This document shows positions 43,326 through 51,238 of a stretch of DNA of 64,000 bases, piece by piece; the stretch's first letter is position 1, and the number at the start of each line of letters is the position of its first letter. The notes below the pieces were generated by a model. It had not been told where the DNA came from and ran no database searches. It saw nothing but the letters and a program-made list of their open reading frames with translations. The translations under genes were made by a program, and so were the position numbers. The stretch comes from Streptomyces sp. A2-16. Lineage in GTDB: Bacteria > Actinomycetota > Actinomycetes > Streptomycetales > Streptomycetaceae. Location of the stretch: contig NZ_CP063808.1 of the NCBI RefSeq assembly GCF_018128905.1, positions 2,790,001-2,854,000 on the forward strand. The letters run 5' to 3'.

Positions 43326-44114
43326 ATGGCGAGTCATCCAGACCGCTCCGGTCCCCAGCTCACTTTCATCCATCCATCGCATCTGTACGGATCTCCTCTC
43401 CGCCTGTCCGCCGCGAGGTCGGTCCTCGGTCGGGATCCCGGCTGTGACATTCGGATAGACGATCCCTATGTGAGCGGCAGGCACGCCGTCCTGAGCCGTT
43501 CGGGAGCGAACGTGGTCCTGGAAGACCTCGGTTCCGCCAACGGCACTTCGGTCAACGATCGTCCCCTCGCCGCCCCGCAGGCGCTGCACGACGGTGATGT
43601 GCTCACCTTGGGCAGCGTGAGCATCCGCTACGAATGGCCCGGCGATGCCACGCGAGAGCATGAGGCCGCACCGGGCACCGTCGTGATGCCGGCGGTGGGC
43701 GGTGCCCCGCGATTCGATGTGGGTCAGCAGTACGGAGCCAACATCAACAACGTGGGTGGGCATCAGTATGTCGATCAAAGGCAGGAGAGCTTTCTCCGGC
43801 AGATCGCGGCAGCTCGCACCAGAGCCCGAAGAGTCATTCTGTTCGGTTTCGTGCTCTTCCTCGCCGGATTCGCTGTCTTCGCCTATGGGATTCTGCGATT
43901 CATGGGCCGTATCGGGGATCCGGTATCCGAGGATCCCAATGAATGGCCCGACCCGGGAGAAATGTTCGGCACGGAGATCGGTGGCTTTCCGGTGTTCCTC
44001 CTCGGGTGGGCGGCCGCCGGCGTCGGCACGGTCCTGATGACGGCCGGGCTGGTGATGCACGTCATCGCCGCATCCCGGCAACGCTCGTTCGACGCGGCCG
44101 TGCGCCGCCAGTGA
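43326..44114 (+). CDS. FHA-domain membrane protein carrying an NINNV-type motif
   Basis: This 262-residue protein has an N-terminal forkhead-associated domain at about residues 10-105 with key residues GRDPGCDIRI, VSGRHAVL and ANGTSVND, which bind phosphothreonine peptides. A linker contains the motif FDVGQQYGANINNVGGHQYV (130-149). Two membrane helices follow (169-193 and 221-249) with a Pro/Glu-rich outer loop. The FHA and the motif are cytoplasmic if the basic stretch before TM1 is inside. The motif recurs at the N-terminus of the next protein. DNA in this gene and its leader is lower in G+C than neighbours. The ATG follows GGGGGTGGG. The pair suggests a signalling module; no known family asserted. 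Confidence 0.85.
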   Translation: MASHPDRSGPQLTFIHPSHLYGSPLRLSAARSVLGRDPGCDIRIDDPYVSGRHAVLSRSGANVVLEDLGSANGTSVNDRPLAAPQALHDGDVLTLGSVSIRYEWPGDATREHEAAPGTVVMPAVGGAPRFDVGQQYGANINNVGGHQYVDQRQESFLRQIAAARTRARRVILFGFVLFLAGFAVFAYGILRFMGRIGDPVSEDPNEWPDPGEMFGTEIGGFPVFLLGWAAAGVGTVLMTAGLVMHVIAASRQRSFDAAVRRQ

Positions 44115-44149
44115 CTCAGCCACCAGTGACTCATGCGAGGGGACATACG

Positions 44150-44533
44150 GTGAGCTTCAATATCGGCAGCCAACAGGGCAACATCAACAACGTCGCCGGT
44201 GACCAGACCATCCACGGTGGTCAGCACGGACAATTCGCGACGGCCACGGACCCGCGGGCCATGCTCGGTCTGCTGCGTACGGAACTCGACCGCCTGGACC
44301 TCCCGCCCGATGTCGCACGCCAGGTGAACACCGAAGTCGCGTCCCTCGACGCCGAACTCGCTTCCCCGTCCCCGGATCGCACCACCATGGCCGAGCGTCT
44401 GGTGCGGATCACCAGGCTGGTGACCGCCGCGGGTGCGGCCGTCACCGCCGGCGGGACCCTCGCGGGAGCCCTGTCCTCCCTGGCGGCCTGGCTGGGGCCG
44501 ATCGGTGACTCCGTCCTCCGGGCCATCGGGTAG
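44150..44533 (+). CDS. 127-aa partner protein: N-terminal NINNV motif, C-terminal hydrophobic helix
   Basis: It starts at GTG 44150 after GCGAGGGGAC, 35 bases past the FHA gene. Residues 3-21 (FNIGSQQGNINNVAGDQTI) match the linker motif of the FHA protein apart from a single one-residue gap. A Gly/His/Gln-rich stretch (HGGQHGQF) follows. Residues 36-85 are amphipathic helices (LLRTELDRLDLP, VNTEVASLDAELASP). Residues 89-116 form an Ala/Gly-rich hydrophobic segment (RLVTAAGAAVTAGGTLAGAL) that could insert in membranes. I recall similar short domains in other uncharacterised Streptomyces proteins. It may be an effector triggered by motif-templated assembly (hypothesis). Confidence 0.8.
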   Translation: MSFNIGSQQGNINNVAGDQTIHGGQHGQFATATDPRAMLGLLRTELDRLDLPPDVARQVNTEVASLDAELASPSPDRTTMAERLVRITRLVTAAGAAVTAGGTLAGALSSLAAWLGPIGDSVLRAIG

Positions 44534-44593
44534 TTCCCTCGGCGTGGGCCGCAGGATCCGACCGCACGCTCGCCGCCGGTTCGGCGGCATCGA

Positions 44594-45331
44594 TCACGAC
44601 TCCCCGAACGACCCGATCCTGTGCATGAGTTCGGGCAGCGCCGTCCCGATCGGTTCCCGGATCACCTCGTCGGCGAGGTCGTCGTACGGTGTCGGCTCGG
44701 CGTTGACGATGACGAGCCGGGCGCCGTGGTCGGCGGCGACGCCCGCGAGGCCCGCGGCGGGCTGGACCTGGAGGCTGGTGCCGACGGCGATGAACACCTG
44801 GCACGCCTTGGTGATGGCGACGGCCTCGCCCAGGACGACCGGGTCCAGGCGCTCACCGAACATCACGGTCGCCGACTTCAGGATGCCCCCGCAGGTCAGG
44901 CAGGGCGGGTCCGCCTCGCCGGCGTCGAGCCGGGCGAGCGCGTCCTCCATCGGGCCGCGGGCGTGGCACTTCGTGCAGACCACCTGCCGTGCCGTGCCGT
45001 GCAGTTCGAGGACCTTGCGGGCGGGCATCCCGGCGAGCTGGTGCAGGCCGTCCACGTTCTGCGTGATCACCCGCACCGGCACGCCGGACTTCTCCAGCTC
45101 GGCCACGGCCCGGTGCGCGGTGTTCGGCTCCGCGTGCAGGGCGCGGTTCGCGCGCCGCATCTGCCACGAGCGGCGGCGGATCTCCGGATCGCCCATGTAG
45201 TAGTCGTACGTCACGAGCTTCTCGGCCTCGGGGTCCTTGCGCCACAGCCCGTTCGGACCACGGTAGTCGGGGATCCCGGAGTCGGTGGAGACACCGGCGC
45301 CGCTGAGGAGCGCGACGAGGGGCTTGGTCAT
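44594..45331 (-). CDS. Sir2-family NAD-dependent protein deacetylase
   Basis: This 245-residue sirtuin has NAD-binding GAGVSTDSGIPDYRG, TQNVDGLHQLAG, catalytic His in ELHGTARQ, the zinc-binding Cys pairs CTKCHARG and CLTCGG, and the GTSLQVQPAAG nucleotide loop. It removes acetyl or acyl groups from lysines, releasing O-acyl-ADP-ribose and nicotinamide. The ATG at 45331 has no strong Shine-Dalgarno sequence. It is convergent with the NINNV pair (60-base gap). Streptomycetes usually carry more than one sirtuin, so I give no symbol. Confidence 0.95.
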   Translation of the reverse strand: MTKPLVALLSGAGVSTDSGIPDYRGPNGLWRKDPEAEKLVTYDYYMGDPEIRRRSWQMRRANRALHAEPNTAHRAVAELEKSGVPVRVITQNVDGLHQLAGMPARKVLELHGTARQVVCTKCHARGPMEDALARLDAGEADPPCLTCGGILKSATVMFGERLDPVVLGEAVAITKACQVFIAVGTSLQVQPAAGLAGVAADHGARLVIVNAEPTPYDDLADEVIREPIGTALPELMHRIGSFGES

Positions 45332-45422
45332 GGTGCCGAGGGTAGGGCGGGTGATCCCGGCGAGGCGAGTGGATATCCCACCGCCCGGGCGCGAGCAGCC
45401 GTGAACACCGGCGGTGTGCGGA

Positions 45423-45917
45423 TCAGCCCACCGGGCGCCCGTTCTCCAGCTCCACCGTCCCCGACCCGGCCGCCAGCACGTCCAGCGCGACCAGGACCCG
45501 GCGGGCGAGCCCGTCCGGCAGGTACTCGGCCAGCTCCTCGCGGGGCACGAGGCGCCACGACAGCAGCTCCTCCTCCTGGAGGCGGATCGACTTGAGGTCG
45601 TCCTCGGTCAGGACACCGCCGTCGTAGAGGTACGCCACCAGCGGTGGCCAGCTCGGCCGGTACACCCAGTCCACGGCGAGCAGCCGGCCGAGGTCGCGGT
45701 CGAGCCCGATCTCCTCCAGCGTCTCGCGACGCGCTCCCTGGCGCGGGGTCTCGCCCTCGTCGGACTCGATCGTGCCGCCCGGAAGTGCCCAGCCCTCACG
45801 GTAGTTGGGCTCGACGAGCAGTACTTTGCCCGAGGCGTCCCGGAAGAGAGCGGCGGCCCCGGCGAGGATCCGGGGCAGACCGGCGATGTATGTGGCGAAG
45901 TCAGGGGTGGTGGTCAT
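45423..45917 (-). CDS. NUDIX hydrolase
   Basis: This 164-residue protein has an N-terminal strand region and the Nudix helix GETPRQGARRETLEEIGL (REtlEEiG core) preceded by ALPGGTIESDE. There are two extra residues between GG and the first metal Glu compared with the classical box; I believe this spacing is common in actinobacterial relatives. It hydrolyses nucleoside diphosphate-linked substrates; specificity is unknown. Upstream of its start lies an array of 43-bp repeats. Confidence 0.92.
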   Translation of the reverse strand: MTTTPDFATYIAGLPRILAGAAALFRDASGKVLLVEPNYREGWALPGGTIESDEGETPRQGARRETLEEIGLDRDLGRLLAVDWVYRPSWPPLVAYLYDGGVLTEDDLKSIRLQEEELLSWRLVPREELAEYLPDGLARRVLVALDVLAAGSGTVELENGRPVG

Positions 45918-45984
45918 CCTCGAAGGGTAACCAGCATCCGCGGCCGCCTGAGCCGGCTCAGCAGGTGGTCACGGGGCTCAGGGG

Positions 45985-46199
45985 GCGCCCTCACGCCTTC
46001 CGCACGCCCTGGCCCCGCTTCCGCACCGCCCTCACCGGGCTTCCGCGCGCCGCGGCCGGGCTTCTGCACCGCCCTCACCGGGCTTCCGCGCGCCGCGGCC
46101 TGGTTTCCGCACTGCCCTCACCGGGTCTCCGCGCGCCGCGGCCGGGCTTCCGCACTGCCCTCACCGGGCTTCCGCGCGCCGCGGCCCGGCTTCCGCACC
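45985..46199. repeat. Tandem array of 43-bp repeats
   Basis: Four similar 43-bp units begin at 46028, 46071, 46114 and 46157, and a degenerate fifth precedes them at about 45985. The unit starts GCCCTCACCGGGCTTCCGCG and continues with CGCCGCGGCC. Copies differ by a few substitutions. The period is not divisible by three, so it is not a protein repeat. It fills most of the otherwise empty 325-base stretch 45918-46242 between the NUDIX start and the broken ADP-ribosylglycohydrolase gene. Confidence 0.9.
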
Positions 46200-46242
46200 G
46201 CCACGCCCCGGCTTCCCAGAGCCCCGGTCCGGTCCGGCCGCC

Positions 46243-46640
46243 TCAGGCCTCCGCCTCCGCCCCCCCGGCCAACCGCAGTGTCCGCTTCGTCAGTTCGCTG
46301 ATGTGCACCCCGTCGCAGCCGAACACCGCGCTGCGCACCCGGTCCTCCAGCGGTTCCTTCCCCTGGTCCGGGACCGCGTCCGCCCCGGTGAGCACGCCGG
46401 CCACCGAACCCGCGGTCGCGCGTTGGAGTCGGTGTCCAGACCGCCCCGGACGGTGAGCGTGATGGTGCGGGTGAAGTCGCCGTCGCCGTACGGCAGCCCG
46501 GCGGTCTCCTCCCCGACCGTCGTCAGCGTGTGCAGTTTTCCGTCGTACAGCAGCCTGCTCTTTGAGTGCAGCCCACGCGGAAGAGACCGTCACCAGTGAA
46601 CGGCACCAGCCGTTCGAGCGCGTCGGTGTGGAACATGTTC
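46243..46640 (-). pseudogene. Frameshifted C-terminal piece of an ADP-ribosylglycohydrolase
   Basis: In reading order the recognisable stretches are LYDGKLHTLTT, YGDGDFTRTITLTVRGGLDTDSN (in one frame, to about 46424), then ATAGSVAGVLTGAD and DRVRSAVFGCDGVHISEL in the next frame to the stop at 46243. GGLDTDSN-GATAGSV is the metal-binding signature near the C-terminus of ADP-ribosylglycohydrolases, and one base is missing exactly at its Gly codon. A second apparent one-base loss lies near 46563. The N-terminus of the same family is at 54054-54347 on the same strand. A short coding-like leftover (HCLLAHLMLGTPAF) at about 46690-46730 is unassigned; 46641-46816 otherwise shows nothing. Confidence 0.75.
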
Positions 46641-46816
46641 GGGCTCTCCGTGGCCGTTGGTGGACCGCGCGCATCGTAAGGACGGAACGAAGGCCGGGGT
46701 ACCCAGCATGAGATGGGCGAGCAGACAGTGTTTCTCGCGTGCCTGCTGCCCATCGTCTGCGAGGGCATCGGGGGTGTCCCTACCGGGGGAAGGGGCACCC
46801 ACGCGTTGGACGGTTC

Positions 46817-47584
46817 CTACCCCAGCCGGGCGAAGTGGGACGTCAGGAGGTGGGAGTCGAGGAGGGCGACGTCGGCCGTACGGTCGGCGCGGGCGTAGCC
46901 GGCCAGCATGCGTTTGGTCAGGACGAGGGCTTCGTGTGAGCGTCGCAGCAGTGGCTTCGTCCATCTCTCGATGACGGCGTCCAGCTGGTCGAGGGGGGCT
47001 GTCTGGTGGAGGAGCCCGAGGCGGTGGGCCGTGGGCGCGTCGAACTGGTCGGAGGTGAGCATGAGTTCGCGGATCCTGGCGACGCCGGCTTCGGAGATCA
47101 AACGTCCCATGGCTCCGCCCCAGGCGGGCGGTAGGCCCACTCCGACCTCCGGCATGCGGAACCGACAGGTGTTTGCGCCTGCCCGCAGGTCGCAGTAGGC
47201 GGCGAGTGCGAGGCCGGCGCCGAGGACGCCGCCGTGGAGCCGTCCGATGGTGATGGCGTGGGTCGTCTCCAGGGCCTGGCACAGGCGGTGGGCCTTGTCG
47301 GCGATGCGCCGCAGGGTGGCGCCCGTCGGGTCTGTGGCGAGGGCGGCCGCGTATTCGCCGCGATCGGCTCCTGTGCAGAAGTCCTCGCCGAGAGACGACA
47401 GGACCAGCACCCGGACGTCGGGGGGCAGATCGTCGAGGAGATCGGTGAGGGCCTCCACGACGGCCATGCTCAGTGTGTCGTGGTGCTGGGAGGGATTGAG
47501 CCGTACGTGGAGCACGGCTCCCTCCTGCTCGACTCGTATGGACTCACGGGAGGCCGTGGCGGGGGGAGCGGGTGCTTCGTTCAT
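46817..47584 (-). CDS. Enoyl-CoA hydratase/isomerase-family protein, last gene of the conservon operon
   Basis: This 255-residue crotonase-fold protein has an oxyanion-hole region (GEDFCTGADRGEYAA; GRLHGGVLGAGLALAAYCDL) and the MPEVGVGLPPAWG loop. The usual second catalytic Glu positions are partly changed (RFRMPEVGVG retains one Glu), so hydratase activity is not certain. The ATG overlaps the P450 stop by four bases, showing it belongs to the same transcript as the cvn genes. Acyl-CoA enzymes are not a usual conservon component. Confidence 0.88.
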   Translation of the reverse strand: MNEAPAPPATASRESIRVEQEGAVLHVRLNPSQHHDTLSMAVVEALTDLLDDLPPDVRVLVLSSLGEDFCTGADRGEYAAALATDPTGATLRRIADKAHRLCQALETTHAITIGRLHGGVLGAGLALAAYCDLRAGANTCRFRMPEVGVGLPPAWGGAMGRLISEAGVARIRELMLTSDQFDAPTAHRLGLLHQTAPLDQLDAVIERWTKPLLRRSHEALVLTKRMLAGYARADRTADVALLDSHLLTSHFARLG

Positions 47585-48834
47585 GCGAGGGCGACATCCA
47601 GGTTCAGCAATCGCCTGAACGCCACTCTGGGTGCTCTCGCCGGTGGGCGCACGAGAGTGAGGCGGGGCAGGCGACTGATCAGTTGACGGAGCAGGGTCTG
47701 GGCCTCCAGCCGGGCCAGCGGGGCGCCGAGGCAGTAGTGGATGCCTCCGCTGAAGGCGAGATGGGCAGGTCTGCGGTGGGGGTCGAAACGTCCAGGACGG
47801 GGGTGCTTGGCCGGGTCCCGGTGGGCGGCGCCCACCATGAGGTGGACCATGTCGTCCTTGCGGATCCGGACGCCCTCCAGGAGGCAGTCGGTGGCGGAGA
47901 CGCGGCTGATGACGTGCGTAGGAGGGTCATAGCGCAGCGCCTCCTCGACGAAGGCGGGCACGAGTTCGTCGGGATCTGCGGCGACCAGGTCCCAGTGGCC
48001 CGGGTTCTCGACCAGCTGGAGCGTCATCGTCGACAGCAGGGTGGAGGTGGTCTCCAAAGCTGCCAGCAGGACGAACAGAGCCAGGTAGTAGACCTCTTGG
48101 TCGGCCTTGTCCTGGTCGGGTTCGAGTGAGTCCCATGTGGTGATCCACCGTGACACGGGATCCTCGCCCAGGCGGGGGCGCCGGTCGCGCACCAAGTCCC
48201 GGAAGTATGCGCGCAGTTCTTCCATGGCGACGTCGGAGCGGGCCAGCTGACTTGCGGAGGGGAGCAGTTCCTGCGTAAAGACCTGTTCGTGGGTCAGTTC
48301 CCGCAGTCGGGGCCAGTCGGCGGCCGGCAGCTCGAGCCAGTTGCCGATGGTGGCGATCGGCAGTTCTTCGCTCACCAGGGCGGCGAAGTCTGCTTCTCCG
48401 TCACGCAGCCGGTCGGCAAGGGCGTCGAGGAGATGGTCGGTGGCCTGGGTGACGGTCCGGCCCAGCCGCTCGAATGTCCCGCGGTCGAAGGCGACGCCGG
48501 CCGCCCGGCGGGCCCGGGTGTGGTCCGGTGGGTTGAGGGCCGGCAGCGTGCTGCCGATCTCACGCGCCGAAGGGGCGCTCCAGCGGGTGCGGGGTCCCTG
48601 ACGCTCCCGCCAGGGTTTGTCCGGCTCCAGCCATGCCCTGTTGCGCAGTATGTGGTCGCACAGGTCGTAGCTGGTCACGAGGTATCCGCCCCAGGGCGCG
48701 GGAATGATCGCGCCCTGGGAGCGGAGCTCCTTGTAGATCGGGAAGGGATTGTCCTGGCCTCGTGCCGTCCGTAGACGGGAGATGAGGGAAACTGCGGTCC
48801 GGCGGTCGAACGACGGCGTCGTGACGCTTCCCAC
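47581..48834 (-). CDS. Cytochrome P450 with canonical ExxR and heme motifs
   Basis: This 417-residue soluble bacterial P450 starts at GTG 48834 after GAAAGGGG. The I-helix is FVLLAALETTST, the K-helix ExxR is in VEEALRYDPP, and the heme-Cys loop is FSGGIHYCLGAPLAR. It is a full-length monooxygenase. The arrangement with a second P450 and cvn genes matches conservons that carry P450 pairs (CYP154/CYP157 type in S. coelicolor, recalled). It overlaps the enoyl-CoA hydratase gene by four bases and is 92 bases downstream of the other P450. The substrate is unknown. Confidence 0.94.
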   Translation of the reverse strand: MGSVTTPSFDRRTAVSLISRLRTARGQDNPFPIYKELRSQGAIIPAPWGGYLVTSYDLCDHILRNRAWLEPDKPWRERQGPRTRWSAPSAREIGSTLPALNPPDHTRARRAAGVAFDRGTFERLGRTVTQATDHLLDALADRLRDGEADFAALVSEELPIATIGNWLELPAADWPRLRELTHEQVFTQELLPSASQLARSDVAMEELRAYFRDLVRDRRPRLGEDPVSRWITTWDSLEPDQDKADQEVYYLALFVLLAALETTSTLLSTMTLQLVENPGHWDLVAADPDELVPAFVEEALRYDPPTHVISRVSATDCLLEGVRIRKDDMVHLMVGAAHRDPAKHPRPGRFDPHRRPAHLAFSGGIHYCLGAPLARLEAQTLLRQLISRLPRLTLVRPPARAPRVAFRRLLNLDVALA

Positions 48835-48926
48835 GATGACGGCCCCTTTCTGAGCACAGCCGCCATACGTACCCGCCGGGTGATTGAAGCATCCAATAAC
48901 ACAGTGTTCTTATAGGGTTACTTACG

Positions 48927-50282
48927 TCACTCGCCCCGCGTCCATGCCAGGAAGCGGCTGAACAGGCCCTTGGCAGGTGCAGCGTGAGCCGGCCGGGAGG
49001 CGGCGGGCGCGACGGGGGCCACCGACGGTCGAACGGTCTCCGCGGCCTTGGGAGCAGTTGAAGCGGCTGACGGCGCCGAGGGCGGAGTGAACCGGATGGG
49101 AACCGTCACCAGTGAACGGCTCCACGGTGATTCGCTCCAGGCGAGCGACTTGAAGGCGATCCGGGTCTCGACATCGGGCAGCCGGTTGAGCAGAGCCTCG
49201 ACGGCAGCGACGACGATCATGACGGCTGGATCCTTGGCCGGGCAGGCATGCGGCCCGGCTCCGAATGCCAGATGCGCCTTGGAGCTGAGCTGCTCGCGGT
49301 GCACGTCCAACCTGGGGTCGGTGTTGGCCGCCGCGAAGGAGATGAGAACCGGATCGCCGGCGCGAAGCGTCTTGCCGTCGACTTCGACGTCATGGGTCGG
49401 GTAGTGGCCCGCATAGTTGGCGATCGGCGGGTACGACCACAGTGTCTGGGCGACTGCGTCCTCGACCGACCGCCCTTGGGGCCAGTCCTCGCTGAGGTAC
49501 AGAGCGGTGGCGGTGCCGATGGCGGCCGCCAGCGGCGCGGTGCCGCCGGAGAGCAGGGTGACGAGCTGGTGGAGTACTTCCTCGTCGGTGAGCTGGGCGG
49601 GGTGCACCATCAGACGCGTTGTCAGGTCCGCTCCGGGGCTCTGGCGCTTGAGAGCGATCAGCTCCATGAGCGCCGCGACGAGTATCTCGTCCGCACCGGG
49701 CGTGCCTTCGAAAATGCCGCTGATCCCTACAATGACGCGGTCGCCGATCTCCGGCGGGCATCCGAACTGGTCGCTGAAGACGAGCAGCGGCAGCGGTCCT
49801 GCGTAGTCCGCCATCAAATCTGCCTGCCCGCGGGCGCCGAAGCGGCTGATCAGATACCCGGCGGACTGCTGCACCTGCCGGACCAGCTGGAGCTCATTGA
49901 TCGTGGCCAGACTCTCAGTGACGGGCTGGCGCAGCCGAGCGTGGCGTGAGCCGTCGGCGAAGAGCGCGTTGGGCCGGTAACCCATCATGGGCAGGGCCGG
50001 GCTGTCCTGGGGGACACGCCCCTCGTTGAGGGCGTTCCAGCGTCGGGAGTCCCGGACGAACGTCGTGGAGTCCTGCAAGATCTTCAGTGCCGTGTCGTAG
50101 CTGGTGACCAACTCGACCTCGACCCCGGGCGCAATGTCCACAGGGGCGATCGGGCCGAGCGAGCGCAGGTACTCGTAGGTGCCCTCGATGTCGGAGGCGA
50201 ACTGCGGTCCGTACAAAGGGACGTTGCCGTGTGCGGGGCAGCCGGGTGGTATCTCCGGGCTGGTGTCGTGGTGGGGTTGCAT
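48927..50282 (-). CDS. CYP157-like cytochrome P450 lacking the ExxR motif, with Ala/Pro tail
   Basis: This 451-residue P450-fold protein starts at ATG 50282 after AGGAG. The heme loop FGAGPHACPAKDPA keeps the Cys. The K-helix, where E-x-x-R is expected, reads QTLWSYPP (in AVAQTLWSYPPIANYAG), a double replacement like that known for CYP157 proteins. The final 50 residues are an Ala/Pro/Thr-rich tail ending in an amphipathic segment KGLFSRFLAWTRGE that could bind membrane. It lies directly after cvnD. It may have a structural, redox-partner or regulatory role with the second P450. Confidence 0.92.
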   Translation of the reverse strand: MQPHHDTSPEIPPGCPAHGNVPLYGPQFASDIEGTYEYLRSLGPIAPVDIAPGVEVELVTSYDTALKILQDSTTFVRDSRRWNALNEGRVPQDSPALPMMGYRPNALFADGSRHARLRQPVTESLATINELQLVRQVQQSAGYLISRFGARGQADLMADYAGPLPLLVFSDQFGCPPEIGDRVIVGISGIFEGTPGADEILVAALMELIALKRQSPGADLTTRLMVHPAQLTDEEVLHQLVTLLSGGTAPLAAAIGTATALYLSEDWPQGRSVEDAVAQTLWSYPPIANYAGHYPTHDVEVDGKTLRAGDPVLISFAAANTDPRLDVHREQLSSKAHLAFGAGPHACPAKDPAVMIVVAAVEALLNRLPDVETRIAFKSLAWSESPWSRSLVTVPIRFTPPSAPSAASTAPKAAETVRPSVAPVAPAASRPAHAAPAKGLFSRFLAWTRGE

Positions 50283-50292
50283 GCCGGGGCTC

Positions 50293-50853
50293 CTAGGCGA
50301 GGGTGGACATGAGGTGTTGCACGAGGGTGATGAGGGCCTCGGCCGACGACTGCTGACTGCGCGCATCGACGTTCACGACGGGGATCTCCGCAGGGAGAAG
50401 CAGGGCCTCGCGTATCTCGTCGAGATCGTACTTCGGCGTCCCGTCCTTGGTGTTGACGCCGATGGTCATGGCGAGGTCGAATTTTTCGACCAGGTCCAGC
50501 ACCGGGAACGCCTCGTCGAGCCGGTCGGGATCGACGAGCACCAGGGCGCCCAGAGCGCCTCTCGACAGTTCCTCCCACATCTCCTTGAAACGCTCTTGGC
50601 CCGGCGTTCCGAAGAGATAGAGGACCAGTTTCTCGTTGAGGGTGCGCCGGCCGAAGTCCATGGCCACGGTCGTGGTGGTCTTGTCCGGCATGTTCGAGAG
50701 GTCGTCGTAACCCTCGCTGGCCTCGGTGATTTCCTCTTCGGTCCGGAGCGGGACGATCTCGGAGAGGCTGCCGATGTACGTGGTCTTGCCGACCCCGAAG
50801 GGGCCCACGACGAGGACCTTTACGGCCGTGGTGACGGTTGGTTCCAGGTACAT
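50293..50853 (-). CDS. cvnD: CvnD: small Ras-like GTPase of the conservon
   Basis: This 186-residue GTPase of the MglA-like/ATP-GTP-binding conservon group has a P-loop GPFGVGKTTY, a DFG switch II region (AMDFGRRTL) and NTKD in place of NKxD. It is a molecular switch at the membrane surface downstream of CvnA and CvnB. The ATG lies one base after the cvnC stop. It is followed by the P450 genes. Confidence 0.95.
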   Translation of the reverse strand: MYLEPTVTTAVKVLVVGPFGVGKTTYIGSLSEIVPLRTEEEITEASEGYDDLSNMPDKTTTTVAMDFGRRTLNEKLVLYLFGTPGQERFKEMWEELSRGALGALVLVDPDRLDEAFPVLDLVEKFDLAMTIGVNTKDGTPKYDLDEIREALLLPAEIPVVNVDARSQQSSAEALITLVQHLMSTLA

Positions 50854-50854
50854 G

Positions 50855-51238
50855 TCACGCTCCGAAACTCTTCTGCAAGCCGTCGACGACGGCTTGGAGC
50901 AGTGCGCGGTCATGAGCCACGGCCCGCGGCGTGGGAGGCCGCACGAAGACCAGCCCGACCTCTGCCAAATGTGCGATCAGTATCCGCACGATGCCCAGCG
51001 GCAGTTGTGTGCGCCCGGCTACTTCCGCCACAGACAGGAGACCGTCGGAGACCAGGTCCATGACCTCGCGGGCTTCCGGGGTGAGGGTGCGTGCCGCTGC
51101 GGACATGCCTTCCTGGGCAGTAACGAGCGCGGTGCGCGAGTACTCGTGGTCCGCGGGCAGGTCCCGGCCCTTGGCGATCACGAAAAGAGGTACTAATTCG
51201 GACGTCAGTTCCAGCGGTGGTTCTTGATCGTCATGCAT
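50855..51238 (-). CDS. cvnC: CvnC: DUF742 winged-helix-like conservon protein
   Basis: This 127-residue DUF742 protein has the typical helix-turn-helix-like core (LLSVAEVAGRTQLPLGIVRI, LAEVGLVFVRP). It is the third partner of the CvnA-B-D complex and is thought to act with the GTPase. Its start overlaps the cvnB end by eight bases. Length is typical. Confidence 0.95.
   Translation of the reverse strand: MHDDQEPPLELTSELVPLFVIAKGRDLPADHEYSRTALVTAQEGMSAAARTLTPEAREVMDLVSDGLLSVAEVAGRTQLPLGIVRILIAHLAEVGLVFVRPPTPRAVAHDRALLQAVVDGLQKSFGA

Noticed and set aside
45985-46199. Repeat array considered as CRISPR
   Set aside because: The 43-bp units are directly adjacent with no unique spacers, and no cas gene is nearby.
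46713-46898. Short plus-strand frame between the pseudogene and the enoyl-CoA hydratase gene
   Set aside because: It overlaps the end of the hydratase gene in antisense and has an Arg/Ser-rich composition typical of shadow frames.
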